DNA of 64,000 nt from Desulfuromonas sp. GTDB taxonomy: Bacteria > Desulfobacterota > Desulfuromonadia > Desulfuromonadales > UBA2294. The DNA lies in assembly GCA_002869615.1 (NCBI GenBank), contig PKUH01000091.1:1-64000 (forward strand), in the 5' to 3' direction. A model generated the notes under the pieces. It did not search any database and had not been told where the DNA came from. It saw only the letters and a program-made list of their open reading frames with translations. This document shows positions 23,993-32,883 of this stretch, piece after piece (position 1 is the first letter of the stretch; each line of letters begins with the position of its first letter). The position numbers and the translations under genes were made by a program.

Positions 23993-24638
23993 AGTTTCCC
24001 TCCTGATTCTCTACAAAGGCATGCAAATGATCGAGTGCCGCTATACCTTCTGCGTCATCGACAAAATACAGGCAGGAGATGTCTGCGTTTTGTGTGACGT
24101 AATGATTCGCAGTACGAATGAGATCCTGCTTTTCGTTATACGAATGTCCGTTCAGATAATGATCATAAATCATCAGTACGGGGCGAATCGCAAAAGCTCT
24201 GGCCAGCAGCACCTGCTTCCGTTCAAAGCGAGATAAAGCACCTGCTGCAGCCAACGGGTCTCCGCCAAAACCGGACAAATCGAGGGCTTTTGCAACCACC
24301 TCTTTTTGCTCATCAATCGAGCTGATTCCCGAATGAAACGAGACCGGCAGCAAAACATTTTCCCATACCTTGAGGTTCGCCACCAGGCCGAAGCTTTCCG
24401 ATACAACTCCAACTGTTCCCCGAAACTGCCGCCACTGTTTTTGTGAAAACCGGGATGAGTCTTCACCGGTGACAAGAAGTTGCCCTGAAACGGGAAGAGA
24501 GAACCCGAGTATTGTATCGAGGACTTTTTGAGTGCCGACCTCCTCAACACCGGACAACGCAAGGCTCATTCCTTCTTCAAGCTTGAAGTTGAGAGTGATC
24601 GAGCCGAGGCCAATATTTTCGAAAGAAATTATTGCCAT
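23982..24638 (-). CDS. MlaF-like ABC nucleotide-binding subunit with degenerate motifs
   Basis: A 218-residue protein in the position of the ATPase subunit of an Mla-type operon. It keeps the overall length and fold but all diagnostic motifs have drifted. The Walker A region is GVEEVGTQK, without the normal GKS/T; the Q-loop region VVSESFGL lacks Gln. The signature is LSRFERKQ rather than LSGG, and Walker B is VLMIYDHYLNG, where His replaces the catalytic Glu. The switch His is not evident. Predicted ATP hydrolysis is therefore lost or altered. It may dimerise with another ATPase encoded elsewhere, or act as a pseudo-ATPase; decay of the operon is also possible, but the open frame is intact. 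No own ribosome-binding site is clear. Confidence 0.8.
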   Translation of the reverse strand: MAIISFENIGLGSITLNFKLEEGMSLALSGVEEVGTQKVLDTILGFSLPVSGQLLVTGEDSSRFSQKQWRQFRGTVGVVSESFGLVANLKVWENVLLPVSFHSGISSIDEQKEVVAKALDLSGFGGDPLAAAGALSRFERKQVLLARAFAIRPVLMIYDHYLNGHSYNEKQDLIRTANHYVTQNADISCLYFVDDAEGIAALDHLHAFVENQEGNYVR

Positions 24639-24644
24639 TTAAGT

Positions 24645-25487
24645 TTAATAAAATGCCGCCAGGCTGATGACCCCATTCAGAAAAAAAATTGCGAATAAAC
24701 TATAAATGACACCGCGCGAAGACGCTCGCGGTATCATGGTTGATACCCTCCCTACGGACATACCCTGCTGAATACAGATCAGACTCATCAATCCGCCAAA
24801 CAATAAACCCTTCATCAGGCTGACAGCAACATCTTGAAACCTCAACGCGGAATACAAACCTTGCGAGAAGGATTCAAACGGAACATTCATGAAAAGATTG
24901 GCGACAAAGAAGCCACCGAGAATAGCGACAATTTCAAAATAGATCGTCAACACCATGCAGGATAACGAAAAAGCAAGCAGTCGCGGCAGGAAAAGATATT
25001 CATGGGGATCAATCCCCATGACTTCAAGGGACTTGATTTCCCGATTCACTTCCATCGTTCCAAGTTCGGCAGTCACCGCAGCACCACTGCGCGCGACAAT
25101 AATAATGGCGGTCAATAAAGGTCCCAGTTCACGCAAGATCGTCCAGATAAGTATTTTGCCGATCATGGTAATGTTGGTACTACCGAGCAATCCCTTGACT
25201 TGAACGATAATCGCCGTTCCGAGAAATAATGCCGTGGGCACGATAATTTTCAGCGACTCGTAGCCCGTAAAATAGACTTGTTTCCAAACAATCCGGCGGG
25301 AGACGCTATGGTGCCTCCCCACAAGTAACGGCAGGGTTTTGAATGTTGAAAATGAAAGGACCATGAGGTCATTAAGCAGGGCTGCCTGCTGGAGGCCCCA
25401 TTGTCCAAGCAAAAAAATCAGGCGCTGCATAAGAAAACCAATCCGGGGAAAACTCTGGTCCAGAGAGAAAACTATGAGCACATCCAT
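24645..25487 (-). CDS. mlaE: MlaE-family permease
   Basis: A 280-residue membrane protein of the MlaE/YrbE family. The middle carries TAIIIVARSGAAVTAELGTMEVNREIKSLEVMGIDP, the classic MlaE block. A long N-terminal amphipathic extension precedes about five membrane helices. It is the first gene of the four-gene operon and ends 6 bases before the ATPase-like gene. The start is uncertain: ATG 25487 is chosen, while an upstream TTG (25511) would add eight residues. Inferred function is phospholipid or sterol transport across the inner membrane with the Mce protein. Confidence 0.9.
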   Translation of the reverse strand: MDVLIVFSLDQSFPRIGFLMQRLIFLLGQWGLQQAALLNDLMVLSFSTFKTLPLLVGRHHSVSRRIVWKQVYFTGYESLKIIVPTALFLGTAIIVQVKGLLGSTNITMIGKILIWTILRELGPLLTAIIIVARSGAAVTAELGTMEVNREIKSLEVMGIDPHEYLFLPRLLAFSLSCMVLTIYFEIVAILGGFFVANLFMNVPFESFSQGLYSALRFQDVAVSLMKGLLFGGLMSLICIQQGMSVGRVSTMIPRASSRGVIYSLFAIFFLNGVISLAAFY

Positions 25488-25729
25488 ACTCGATTTTCCC
25501 AGAGTAGCCAAAACAATACATCAATGAAAAGCAAAAAATGGTTCAGAGATCAGATCAGGAAAGAGATTCGACGCATGAGAACACCTTTTTTTTAACATAA
25601 ACATGACAAGCTTAATGCCTCTTATGACGATGGCGCTATTTAATTTTTCCAAAAGAAATAATAAGAAAAGAATCTCGACAGTCACAGCCTCATGTCAGCT
25701 ATAAACGAAAAGAAAAGGCGCCGTAGCCG

Positions 25730-26851
25730 TTAACCCATGGCCAAGGCGGCATAGACCCGTGCCGCCGCCTCTACCTCGGCCAGGCTGGTCTGTTCGTCGG
25801 CGGTATGGGCTGTTTCCAGTGAACCGGGGCCAAGAATAAGCGGTTTGCTCCCGGCTTCGTAAAACAGGTTCCCGTCCGAGTGAGAACGGAACGGTACGAA
25901 CTCCAACGGCAGATTGAGCCGCTGATAGACATCTTCAAAAATGGCGATGATTTTCTCATCCAGGTCGAGTTGATAACCGCCTGATTCGTAGGAAAAGTCA
26001 AGTTCCAGATCGAGCCCCTTGATTGATCGGCGCGCCTTGACCAGGTGTTTTTCGAGCTCCTGGCGGATCAGGCCCGGATCGACTTCGGGTGAGAGGTGCA
26101 GGTCAATCATTGCATCGCATCGATCAGGTACGACAAAACCGGCGCGCGACGAACTCATTTCGCGGATCGAGTAAACCAGCTTTGACGTCTCCCGATCAAA
26201 CATCGGAGCGTTCTGAAGCTGCAGGAGAACTCGCAGCATCGCTTCAATCGCATTGTGCCCCAGTTCGGGAAGCGACGAGTGGATGCGCCGGCCCTGGGTG
26301 GCCAGCGATATCTCCATGTAGCCGAAGTGGCTGAAGGCCGGAAGCATGGCGGTTGGTTCGCCGATGATGACCCGCCCGGGGCAGCACTCCTCAAGGAAGC
26401 GGATGCTGCCATCACCGTTCTCTTCCTCGCCGACAACCAGCAACAGGCCGAGCGAAGGGCGCTGCTCCTCGGGCAGAGTGGCCAGCGCGAGCCAGGTTTC
26501 CACCATTGCCGCACAGCCTCCCTTCATGTCGGCGCTGCCCAGGCCGCGGACCACACCCCACTCTTCTACCGCTGCATACTCATCGATATCCCAGGCGGCG
26601 ACCGTATCGACATGCCCGACCAGGTAGAGTTCCGGCGCCCCCTCACCCATGGTTGCGACCAGATTGAAGCGTTCATCTTCGACCACCTGGCGCCGAACCT
26701 CAATCCCGGCCGGAGCGAGACGCTGTTCGAAGTAAATCTGGATATCCTCCTCCTTTCCGGAAGGAGAGTAGATATCGATTGCCTCCATCAGAGTTTGCCG
26801 CAGGCGTTGTGGATCGATCGCTTGCCAGACAGCTTCCAGACGATTGCTCAT
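25730..26851 (-). CDS. M20-family metallopeptidase (ArgE/DapE type)
   Basis: A 373-residue di-zinc hydrolase. Metal ligands lie in the family blocks LVGHVDTV (first His and Asp), GLGSADMKGG (bridging Asp), GEEENGDG (catalytic Glu and ligand), EPT and SLETAHTADEQ (C-terminal His). The M20 family removes acyl groups or cleaves small peptides; members include ArgE, DapE, and carboxypeptidases. The substrate cannot be told from sequence. It is separated from the GNAT gene by two bases, so it is probably co-transcribed with it. Confidence 0.9.
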   Translation of the reverse strand: MSNRLEAVWQAIDPQRLRQTLMEAIDIYSPSGKEEDIQIYFEQRLAPAGIEVRRQVVEDERFNLVATMGEGAPELYLVGHVDTVAAWDIDEYAAVEEWGVVRGLGSADMKGGCAAMVETWLALATLPEEQRPSLGLLLVVGEEENGDGSIRFLEECCPGRVIIGEPTAMLPAFSHFGYMEISLATQGRRIHSSLPELGHNAIEAMLRVLLQLQNAPMFDRETSKLVYSIREMSSSRAGFVVPDRCDAMIDLHLSPEVDPGLIRQELEKHLVKARRSIKGLDLELDFSYESGGYQLDLDEKIIAIFEDVYQRLNLPLEFVPFRSHSDGNLFYEAGSKPLILGPGSLETAHTADEQTSLAEVEAAARVYAALAMG

Positions 26852-26853
26852 GC

Positions 26854-27363
26854 TCAGGCCTTTTTCTTTTTTTTGCGCGAGCGGGAAAGGTTGAGGGTCA
26901 TGTAGACATGTTTCTGGATATTATCAAAGCCCTGTTTCTTGAAAAAATTGATCCCGGCCTTGTTGTCGGCATCGGTATCGATGATCACCATGCGGACTCC
27001 CTGCTCGACCATCCGTTCCTTGATTTCCTTGAACAGCGCCTTGCCGACGCCGGCCTTCTGCAGCCCGGGTCGCGTCCCGATCCAGACGAGATAGCCATAT
27101 TTCCAGGAGGAGTGCTGTTTCTCAACGGTGGTTCCAAGCGCAAAACCGACGATTTCATCATTCAGTTCGGCAACGATGCAGAGTTCGCTGTCGGAGTTGA
27201 ACAGGGTGGTGATCTCGTATTCATCCCAGGTGCGATACATGCTGGGAGAATAGTCGGCGGTGAAAAGCAGCTCGCCGAGATGGAAGACAGCCGCCAAATC
27301 GTCAATGGTCATGTCACGAATTAATAGTTCATCTCTCGCTTTGCTTTTTGTCATAGCACCCAT
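26854..27363 (-). CDS. GNAT-family N-acetyltransferase
   Basis: A 169-residue enzyme. LIRDMTIDDLAAVFHLGELLF is the GNAT start, and GTRPGLQKAGVGKALFKEIKERM contains the acetyl-CoA-binding (R/Q)XXGX(G/A) motif (QKAGVG), followed by AGINFFKKQGF. It transfers an acetyl group to an amine of unknown substrate; it could modify a peptide or a small molecule together with the M20 peptidase downstream. The C-terminus ends in a basic stretch RSRKKKKKA. Start may be the internal ATG at 27354. Confidence 0.88.
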   Translation of the reverse strand: MGAMTKSKARDELLIRDMTIDDLAAVFHLGELLFTADYSPSMYRTWDEYEITTLFNSDSELCIVAELNDEIVGFALGTTVEKQHSSWKYGYLVWIGTRPGLQKAGVGKALFKEIKERMVEQGVRMVIIDTDADNKAGINFFKKQGFDNIQKHVYMTLNLSRSRKKKKKA

Positions 27364-27517
27364 CGTTTATGAAATGATGAACAGGATATTTTGCCGCCCT
27401 GGCAAAACCATCGTCTTCGGCATTTGCCAAAGGAACGGTCGCATTTATACGGAAACCATTCCTGCCTTTTCAGAAACCCGTCTTGTTCGATTCCGTGGCA
27501 TGGTTCCAGGCGTCTTC

Positions 27518-27562
27518 AGGTTACATCTAAAAAGGTTACATCTAAAAAGGTTACATCTAAAA
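27518..27562. repeat. Three perfect tandem copies of a 15-base unit
   Basis: The unit AGGTTACATCTAAAA is repeated exactly three times (27518-27532, 27533-27547, 27548-27562), between the GNAT gene and glmS. Copy number may vary between strains. No regulatory role is established. It does not resemble CRISPR. Confidence 0.9.
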
Positions 27563-27596
27563 GCAGTGCGCGTTCAGATTTAATGACAGAGGATAC

Positions 27597-29426
27597 TTAT
27601 TCCACGGTCACCGACTTTGCCAGGTTGCGTGGCTGATCAACGTCGGTCCCCTTGAATACGGCGATATGGTAAGCGAGCAGCTGTAACGGAATCGAAGCCA
27701 GAACCGGCATCAGTTCATCAGTAAGCTGCGGGATCTCGATGACGGCGTCGGCCTGATCAATCACCGCATTGAAACCGGAGGTCGTCACGGCAATAACCTT
27801 GCCGCCGCGCGCCCGGACCTCTTCCATGTTGGAGACAACCTTGCCGGCCGTTTCATTCTCCGGAACGACAACAACAACCGGAAGCTGTTCATCAATCAGG
27901 GCGATCGGGCCGTGTTTCATTTCACCGGCCGGATAACCCTCGGCATGGATGTAGGAAATTTCCTTGAGTTTGAGCGCCCCCTCGAGCGCCACCGGATACT
28001 GGTTGCCGCGACCGAGGTAGAGAAAATCAGCGGCATGGAAATAATCTTTGGCCATCTCCTCAATCGCCCCGTCAAGCGTGAGTACCTGTTCAATCAGGCG
28101 CGGCAGGGTCAGCAGCTCGTTGACAAGGTCCCGACAGTTGTCAACGGTGATAATGCCGCGGACGCGACCGAGGTGCAGCGTGAACAAAAACAGGGCGACG
28201 AGCTGGGTAGTAAAGGCCTTGGTCGAGGCTACACCGATTTCCGGGCCGGCGTGGGTATAGATGATGCCGTCACTTTCGCGAGCGATCGACGATTCGACGA
28301 CATTGCAGACACAGATGACCTTGCCCCCCTTGCCGCGGGCTTCGCGCAGGGCGGCGAGGGTGTCGGCGGTTTCGCCCGACTGGCTGACGACAATAGTCAG
28401 GGTTTTGTCATTGACGATCGGGTTGCGGTAGCGGAACTCGCTGGCGATATCGACCTCCACCGGAACCCGGCAGTGCTGTTCGATCATGAATTTGCCGACC
28501 AGGGCGGCGTGCCAGGAGGTGCCGCAGGCAACCAGGAATATTTTCTCAAACTTCTTGAGCGCATCATCTGCAAGATTCAAGTCCTCGAGATAGATCGCAC
28601 TTTCATCCTCCTGCACCCGCCCGGCAATGGTATCGGCAATTGCCCGCGGTTGCTCATGGATCTCCTTGAGCATGAAGTGCTTGTACCCCCCCTTCTCGGC
28701 CATCAGCGGCGACCAGGTAATGGTCTTGGCCGGACGCTCGACAAGATTCCCCTCCAGGGTGGTGATCTGCATGCCACTCCGGGAGAAAACGACCATTTCG
28801 CCATCTTCGAGGAAAATCATCTCGCGGGTATGGGAGAGCATCGCCGGAATATCGGAAGCGACAAAGTATTCCCCTTCGCCCTGGCCGACAACCAGCGGCG
28901 AGCCGAGCTTGGCGGCAACCATCTTGCCCGGTTCATCGGCGCAGACAACGGCAACCGCGTATGCACCGCGCACGTCCTGCAGGGCATTGCGCACCGCCGC
29001 CTCGAAATCACACCCCTCCTTGCCATACTGTTCGATCAGGTGAGCGATGATCTCGGTATCGGTATCGGAACTGAAATGGTGGCCGAGTCCTCTCAGCCGC
29101 TCTTTCAGGTCGAGATAGTTCTCGATAATGCCATTGTGAACGACAACATACTTGCTCGCCTTGTGCGGATGAGCGTTGGTCTCCGACGGCCGGCCGTGGG
29201 TTGCCCAGCGGGTATGGCCGATCCCGAGCGAGCCTGAAAGAGGCCGGTCGCGCAACACCGCATCGAGATTGACCAGCTTCCCCTCGGCCCGACGAATAGC
29301 GATTTCACCATTGTCCAGAGTCGCGATGCCGGCTGAATCGTAGCCGCGGTACTCAAGCCGCTGCAGACCGGCAAAAATGATCGGTGACGCTTCCTGCGAG
29401 CCAATATATCCGACAATTCCGCACAT
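27597..29426 (-). CDS. glmS: Glutamine-fructose-6-phosphate aminotransferase
   Basis: A 609-residue enzyme. The mature N-terminus is CGIVGYIG, with Cys as the glutaminase nucleophile, so ATG 29426 is the correct start; longer starts would bury the nucleophile. [19 protein letters not shown] and [13 protein letters not shown] belong to the glutaminase domain. [15 protein letters not shown] and [13 protein letters not shown] belong to the two SIS isomerase domains. It makes glucosamine-6-phosphate for peptidoglycan and lipopolysaccharide. glmU lies upstream on the same strand with a 112-base gap, forming the amino-sugar unit. No glmS ribozyme was identified in this gap. Confidence 0.97.
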   Translation of the reverse strand: MCGIVGYIGSQEASPIIFAGLQRLEYRGYDSAGIATLDNGEIAIRRAEGKLVNLDAVLRDRPLSGSLGIGHTRWATHGRPSETNAHPHKASKYVVVHNGIIENYLDLKERLRGLGHHFSSDTDTEIIAHLIEQYGKEGCDFEAAVRNALQDVRGAYAVAVVCADEPGKMVAAKLGSPLVVGQGEGEYFVASDIPAMLSHTREMIFLEDGEMVVFSRSGMQITTLEGNLVERPAKTITWSPLMAEKGGYKHFMLKEIHEQPRAIADTIAGRVQEDESAIYLEDLNLADDALKKFEKIFLVACGTSWHAALVGKFMIEQHCRVPVEVDIASEFRYRNPIVNDKTLTIVVSQSGETADTLAALREARGKGGKVICVCNVVESSIARESDGIIYTHAGPEIGVASTKAFTTQLVALFLFTLHLGRVRGIITVDNCRDLVNELLTLPRLIEQVLTLDGAIEEMAKDYFHAADFLYLGRGNQYPVALEGALKLKEISYIHAEGYPAGEMKHGPIALIDEQLPVVVVVPENETAGKVVSNMEEVRARGGKVIAVTTSGFNAVIDQADAVIEIPQLTDELMPVLASIPLQLLAYHIAVFKGTDVDQPRNLAKSVTVE

Positions 29427-29504
29427 AAACATTTTTCTCCGTAAAATAGAAGTCAGTATACAGTCGACAGTCATCAGAAGAAACGGAATACATTATTTTT
29501 CTAC

Positions 29505-29537
29505 CTACTGAATACTGACTACTGAATACTGCCTACT
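29505..29537. repeat. Short direct repeat (CTACTGAATACTG, about 2.4 copies)
   Basis: A 14-base near-perfect unit at 29505-29518 and 29519-29532, followed by a partial third copy, in the gap between glmU and glmS. Related GAATACTG and CAGTATAC segments occur nearby (about 29454-29463). No known function. Confidence 0.7.
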
Positions 29538-29538
29538 A

Positions 29539-30924
29539 TCATTTTTTCTTTTTATTCTTCTTCACCCAGCCCTCGATGTTCTTCTGCAGGCTGCGGGCAA
29601 TCGCCAGGGCACCATCCGGCACATCCTTGGTGATGGTTGAACCGGCGCCGATCAGGCTGTTGCTGCCGATCTTGACCGGGGCGATAAACTGGACGTCGCT
29701 GCCGACGAAAACGTCATCACCGATCTCGGTGATATGCTTGTTGACGCCATCGTAGTTGCAGGTAATGGTCCCGCAGCCGAAATTGACGTTTTTCCCGACC
29801 TCGGCATCGCCGATATAGGTCAGATGGCTCGCCTGCGAGCCGGTATCGAGGTTGGCCTTCTTGGTTTCGACAAAATTCCCGATCTTGTTGCCGCCGGCGA
29901 GAACGGTTCCGGGGCGCAGATGCGCCATCGGACCGATAGCCGACCCGTTGCCGATTTTTGATTCGGCGAGGACCGAGCCCGGCTTGATATGGACATTGTC
30001 GCCAACCTGGCAATCGGTCATCACCACGCCCGGCTCAATCGTACACCCGGACCCGATCACGGTCGTCCCGCGCAGGTGGACGTTGGGATAAACAATGCTG
30101 TCGGGGCCGATCTTCACATCGGCGTCGATGTAACTGTTGTCCGGATCAATAAGGGTCACGCCATCGTGCATCAGCTGCTCATTGATGCGCTGGCGCATCA
30201 CCGCCGCCGCCTCGGCCAGCTGGCTCCGGTCATTGATTCCCATCACTTCCTCTGCATCGACAATCATGGCGCCCACGGTTCGCCCCTGGTGGTTCGCGGC
30301 CTCGACAATATCGGTCAGATAATACTCGTTCTGGGCATTATTGTTGCCGACCGACAACAGCGCCTCGAAAACCCAGGGTGCTTCGAAGGCATAGATACCG
30401 GCATTGATTTCAGTGATCGAAAGCTGATCGGCCGTTGCATCTTTCTGCTCGACAATTGCCGTGACCCGACCGTCGTCGTCGCGGACAATCCGACCATAAC
30501 CGGTCGGGTCGTCGACAACCGCTGTCAACAGAGTCACCGAAGCTTTTGTGGCGGCGTGCATTTCAAGCATGGCTTCGAGAGTCTCTTGCTGCAGAAGCGG
30601 CACATCGCCGCACAACAGCAGCAGGGTCCCGGAAAAACCGACGAGGGCCTCGCGGGCACAGAGGAGTGCGTGTCCCGTGCCGAGTTGTTCAGACTGCAAT
30701 ACATAGCTATAGCGATGATCGCCAAGCGTCGACTGAACCTCTGCGGCGCCATGGCCGACGACAAGTAAGGTCGAATGACAACCGAGCGTTTCACTCAGTT
30801 CGGCCGGCCAGGCAACCAGAGGTTTGCCTGAAATTTGATGCAGGACCTTCGGGCAGGTCGATTTCATACGTGTCCCCTGCCCGGCGGCCAGGATAACGGC
30901 TGCGATTTGTCTGCTCTCTGTCAA
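29539..30924 (-). CDS. glmU: Bifunctional N-acetylglucosamine-1-phosphate uridyltransferase/glucosamine-1-phosphate acetyltransferase
   Basis: A 461-residue enzyme. The N-terminal half is a nucleotidyltransferase: AVILAAGQGTRMKSTCPKVL is the sugar-nucleotide-binding start, LLCGDVPLL follows. The C-terminal half is a left-handed beta-helix acetyltransferase with hexapeptide repeats (IGNGSAIGPMAHLRPGTVL, VNFGCGTITCNYDGVNKH, IGDDVFVGSDVQFIAPV). It makes UDP-GlcNAc. The start is a TTG at 30924 with GGAGG upstream. It lies directly upstream of glmS, so the amino-sugar pathway genes are together. Confidence 0.97.
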   Translation of the reverse strand: MTESRQIAAVILAAGQGTRMKSTCPKVLHQISGKPLVAWPAELSETLGCHSTLLVVGHGAAEVQSTLGDHRYSYVLQSEQLGTGHALLCAREALVGFSGTLLLLCGDVPLLQQETLEAMLEMHAATKASVTLLTAVVDDPTGYGRIVRDDDGRVTAIVEQKDATADQLSITEINAGIYAFEAPWVFEALLSVGNNNAQNEYYLTDIVEAANHQGRTVGAMIVDAEEVMGINDRSQLAEAAAVMRQRINEQLMHDGVTLIDPDNSYIDADVKIGPDSIVYPNVHLRGTTVIGSGCTIEPGVVMTDCQVGDNVHIKPGSVLAESKIGNGSAIGPMAHLRPGTVLAGGNKIGNFVETKKANLDTGSQASHLTYIGDAEVGKNVNFGCGTITCNYDGVNKHITEIGDDVFVGSDVQFIAPVKIGSNSLIGAGSTITKDVPDGALAIARSLQKNIEGWVKKNKKKK

Positions 30925-31023
30925 AAAAGCCTCCTCTTCCTTTTACGGCCGCCATTATTGCCAAAGGAGCCTGAACAGTCAAGAAATAAGCCTGTTTACA
31001 GCTACTTGACCCCGGAAATATTT

Positions 31024-31052
31024 TTGCAAAAAAATGTATTCTCAAGTAAAGT
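31024..31052 (+). promoter_or_regulatory. Sigma-70-like promoter upstream of the 31078 gene
   Basis: TTGCAA (31024-31029) and TAAAGT (31047-31052), with 17-base spacing, end 25 bases before ATG 31078. GGAGGAAG separates promoter and start. The expected start site is close to 31060. Confidence 0.5.
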
Positions 31053-31077
31053 ATAGTTCATCCACGGAGGAAGAAGA

Positions 31078-31653
31078 ATGCAAGACGACAGAAAACGGAT
31101 CAGCCGCGAGCTCGAGGATATTGAGCATCAGATGAAAATGCTCGAAATCGCCTATGAGCAGTATTTCTCTGGCATCGAGAAAAGAGAACCGATGAAGGAC
31201 CGGGAGGATCTGACCAAACGGATTCGGCAATTTGCCAACCGGCGAATCATGCAGACCGACCTCCGCTTCAAGTATCAGGGCCTGGCAACCCGATTCCATA
31301 GCTACAACAGCTACTGGGAGCGGATCCTCAAGCTCATGGATGAGGGGAAATATCACCGGAATGCCAGCCAGGTGATGAAACCTGTCGGCACCAAAAACCA
31401 GGTGAAACCTGAAAGCACCAACCCCGGCACAACTTCTTCAGACGGCAATCAGGTTGACTCGGTGTACAATGACCTGATGGCGGCCCGCAGAAGCTGCAAT
31501 ATCGGCGGCAAGGCTCCGGACAAACAACAGGTTGCGTCGATGCTCGAAAAACAAAAATCAAAGATCAGGGAAAAGTTCGGCGATCGGCCGGTCGCCTTCA
31601 AGGTTGAAACCCGGGACGGTAAACCCCGCATCGTGGTGAAAGCAAAAAAATAG
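31078..31653 (+). CDS. MXAN_5187-like protein
   Basis: A 191-residue soluble protein. The N-terminal half is a coiled coil (RISRELEDIEHQMKMLEIAYEQ), followed by RIMQTDLRFKYQGLATRFHSYNSYWERIL. The C-terminal part resembles the MXAN_5187 C-terminal domain, common in deltaproteobacteria: YNDLMAARRSCNIGGKAPDKQ and VETRDGKPRIVVKAKK. The function is not known. GGAGGAAG lies upstream of ATG 31078. It is 3 bases before the patatin gene, so the two are almost certainly an operon, with the radical SAM protein downstream. Confidence 0.75.
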   Translation: MQDDRKRISRELEDIEHQMKMLEIAYEQYFSGIEKREPMKDREDLTKRIRQFANRRIMQTDLRFKYQGLATRFHSYNSYWERILKLMDEGKYHRNASQVMKPVGTKNQVKPESTNPGTTSSDGNQVDSVYNDLMAARRSCNIGGKAPDKQQVASMLEKQKSKIREKFGDRPVAFKVETRDGKPRIVVKAKK

Positions 31654-31656
31654 ACA

Positions 31657-32784
31657 ATGACCCGCAAGCAGCGGAAAACAGCTCTTGTCCTCGCCGGCGG
31701 CGGTATTATGGGCGCGGCCTATGAAATCGGGACGCTCACAGCTCTCGATAAAATGTTTTCCGGCAGCTTCAGCATCAACCGTTTTAACACCTATCTCGGC
31801 ATCAGCGCCGGCTCGATCATAGCGACCCTGGTCGCCAACCGTATCCGCCCATCCGATCTGTACGAAACCATTGCCCGAAACGAACGCCGGGTTTTCAACT
31901 GGCGACGCCAGGATATCTATACGTTCGATTTCAAAAGCTCGGTCATGGCCAGCTTCGAACTGTTCGGCAATCTGTTTAAAATTATCCGGCACCACCGCAA
32001 ACAGAAATGGGGATTCAATCTGCACGATTTTATCTATATTTTGCAGGAGCAATTCCCGGCCGGCCTGTTTTCTCTCGATCCCCTGCAAAAATACCTCTGC
32101 GACGCTTTTCGTCAGGAAAATGTACGTGATCATTTTGACGATTTGAAATCCGAGCTGTTCATCCCTGCCTATGACCTTGATCGGGGTGAGCGGGTGATTT
32201 TCGGCAGCGAGGGGCACCGGGACATTCATGTCTGCCAGGCGATTACCGCATCCTGTGCAATCCCCTACTTCTTCCGGCCATACCAGATTGGCGACAGCTA
32301 CTATATCGATGGCTCAAGCGGTAAGGTTTTACATCTCGACATCGCCATCAGGCAGGGCGCCGAACTGATCATTGTCATCAATCCGCGTGTTCCGATTGAC
32401 AACGACCCGGAGAAAGCGTGCCTGCCTGACCTCTCGTACGGGCGCTGTTCAAGTATTTCAGACCTCGGCCTCAATTTCTCCTGGGAACAGTCCCGGCGCA
32501 TTGAAGCGAAAGAGAATATCGCCAGCGCCGTCGAAAACTACCGGGCCAAATACCCCAAGGTCGAAATAGTCCTGTTCGAACCGGGACGGGATGAAACGAT
32601 GCTTTTTTTCCAGAACCCGATGAGCATGGACGCCAGAAACCACATCATGGCCTACGGCTACACGACAACCCTGAGCCAGCTGCGCAGCCGTTTTGCCGAG
32701 TTGGAGCCGATTTTCCGGAAAAAGGGTGTAAAAATATCGACAGAAAGACTAGATAGTCCGCCACCGGTAGATATTGAGCTATAG
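31657..32784 (+). CDS. Patatin-like phospholipase
   Basis: A 375-residue cytoplasmic or peripheral membrane hydrolase. The oxyanion block LVLAGGGIMGAAYEIG, the nucleophile motif GISAGS and the catalytic Asp in YYIDGSSG are all present. It therefore has the Ser-Asp dyad of patatin lipases and acts on phospholipids or acyl esters. It follows the MXAN_5187-like gene by 3 bases. A weak ribosome-binding site precedes ATG 31657, consistent with coupling. Confidence 0.9.
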   Translation: MTRKQRKTALVLAGGGIMGAAYEIGTLTALDKMFSGSFSINRFNTYLGISAGSIIATLVANRIRPSDLYETIARNERRVFNWRRQDIYTFDFKSSVMASFELFGNLFKIIRHHRKQKWGFNLHDFIYILQEQFPAGLFSLDPLQKYLCDAFRQENVRDHFDDLKSELFIPAYDLDRGERVIFGSEGHRDIHVCQAITASCAIPYFFRPYQIGDSYYIDGSSGKVLHLDIAIRQGAELIIVINPRVPIDNDPEKACLPDLSYGRCSSISDLGLNFSWEQSRRIEAKENIASAVENYRAKYPKVEIVLFEPGRDETMLFFQNPMSMDARNHIMAYGYTTTLSQLRSRFAELEPIFRKKGVKISTERLDSPPPVDIEL

Positions 32785-32883
32785 TGTAGAAGTGTACGAA
32801 TTGGATGTGCGGCTGGCGCCAGCGCCGCCTGCAGATTCTGTTTTCAGGTTCAAACTACCTCGTAGCGGCAAGGCTGAGTGAAC

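Noticed and set aside
27518-27562. CRISPR array
   Set aside because: Repeats are contiguous without spacers and no cas gene is near.
27912-29237. 441-codon open frame antisense to glmS
   Set aside because: It lies entirely opposite a clear glmS gene; GC-rich codon bias leaves such long antisense frames open.
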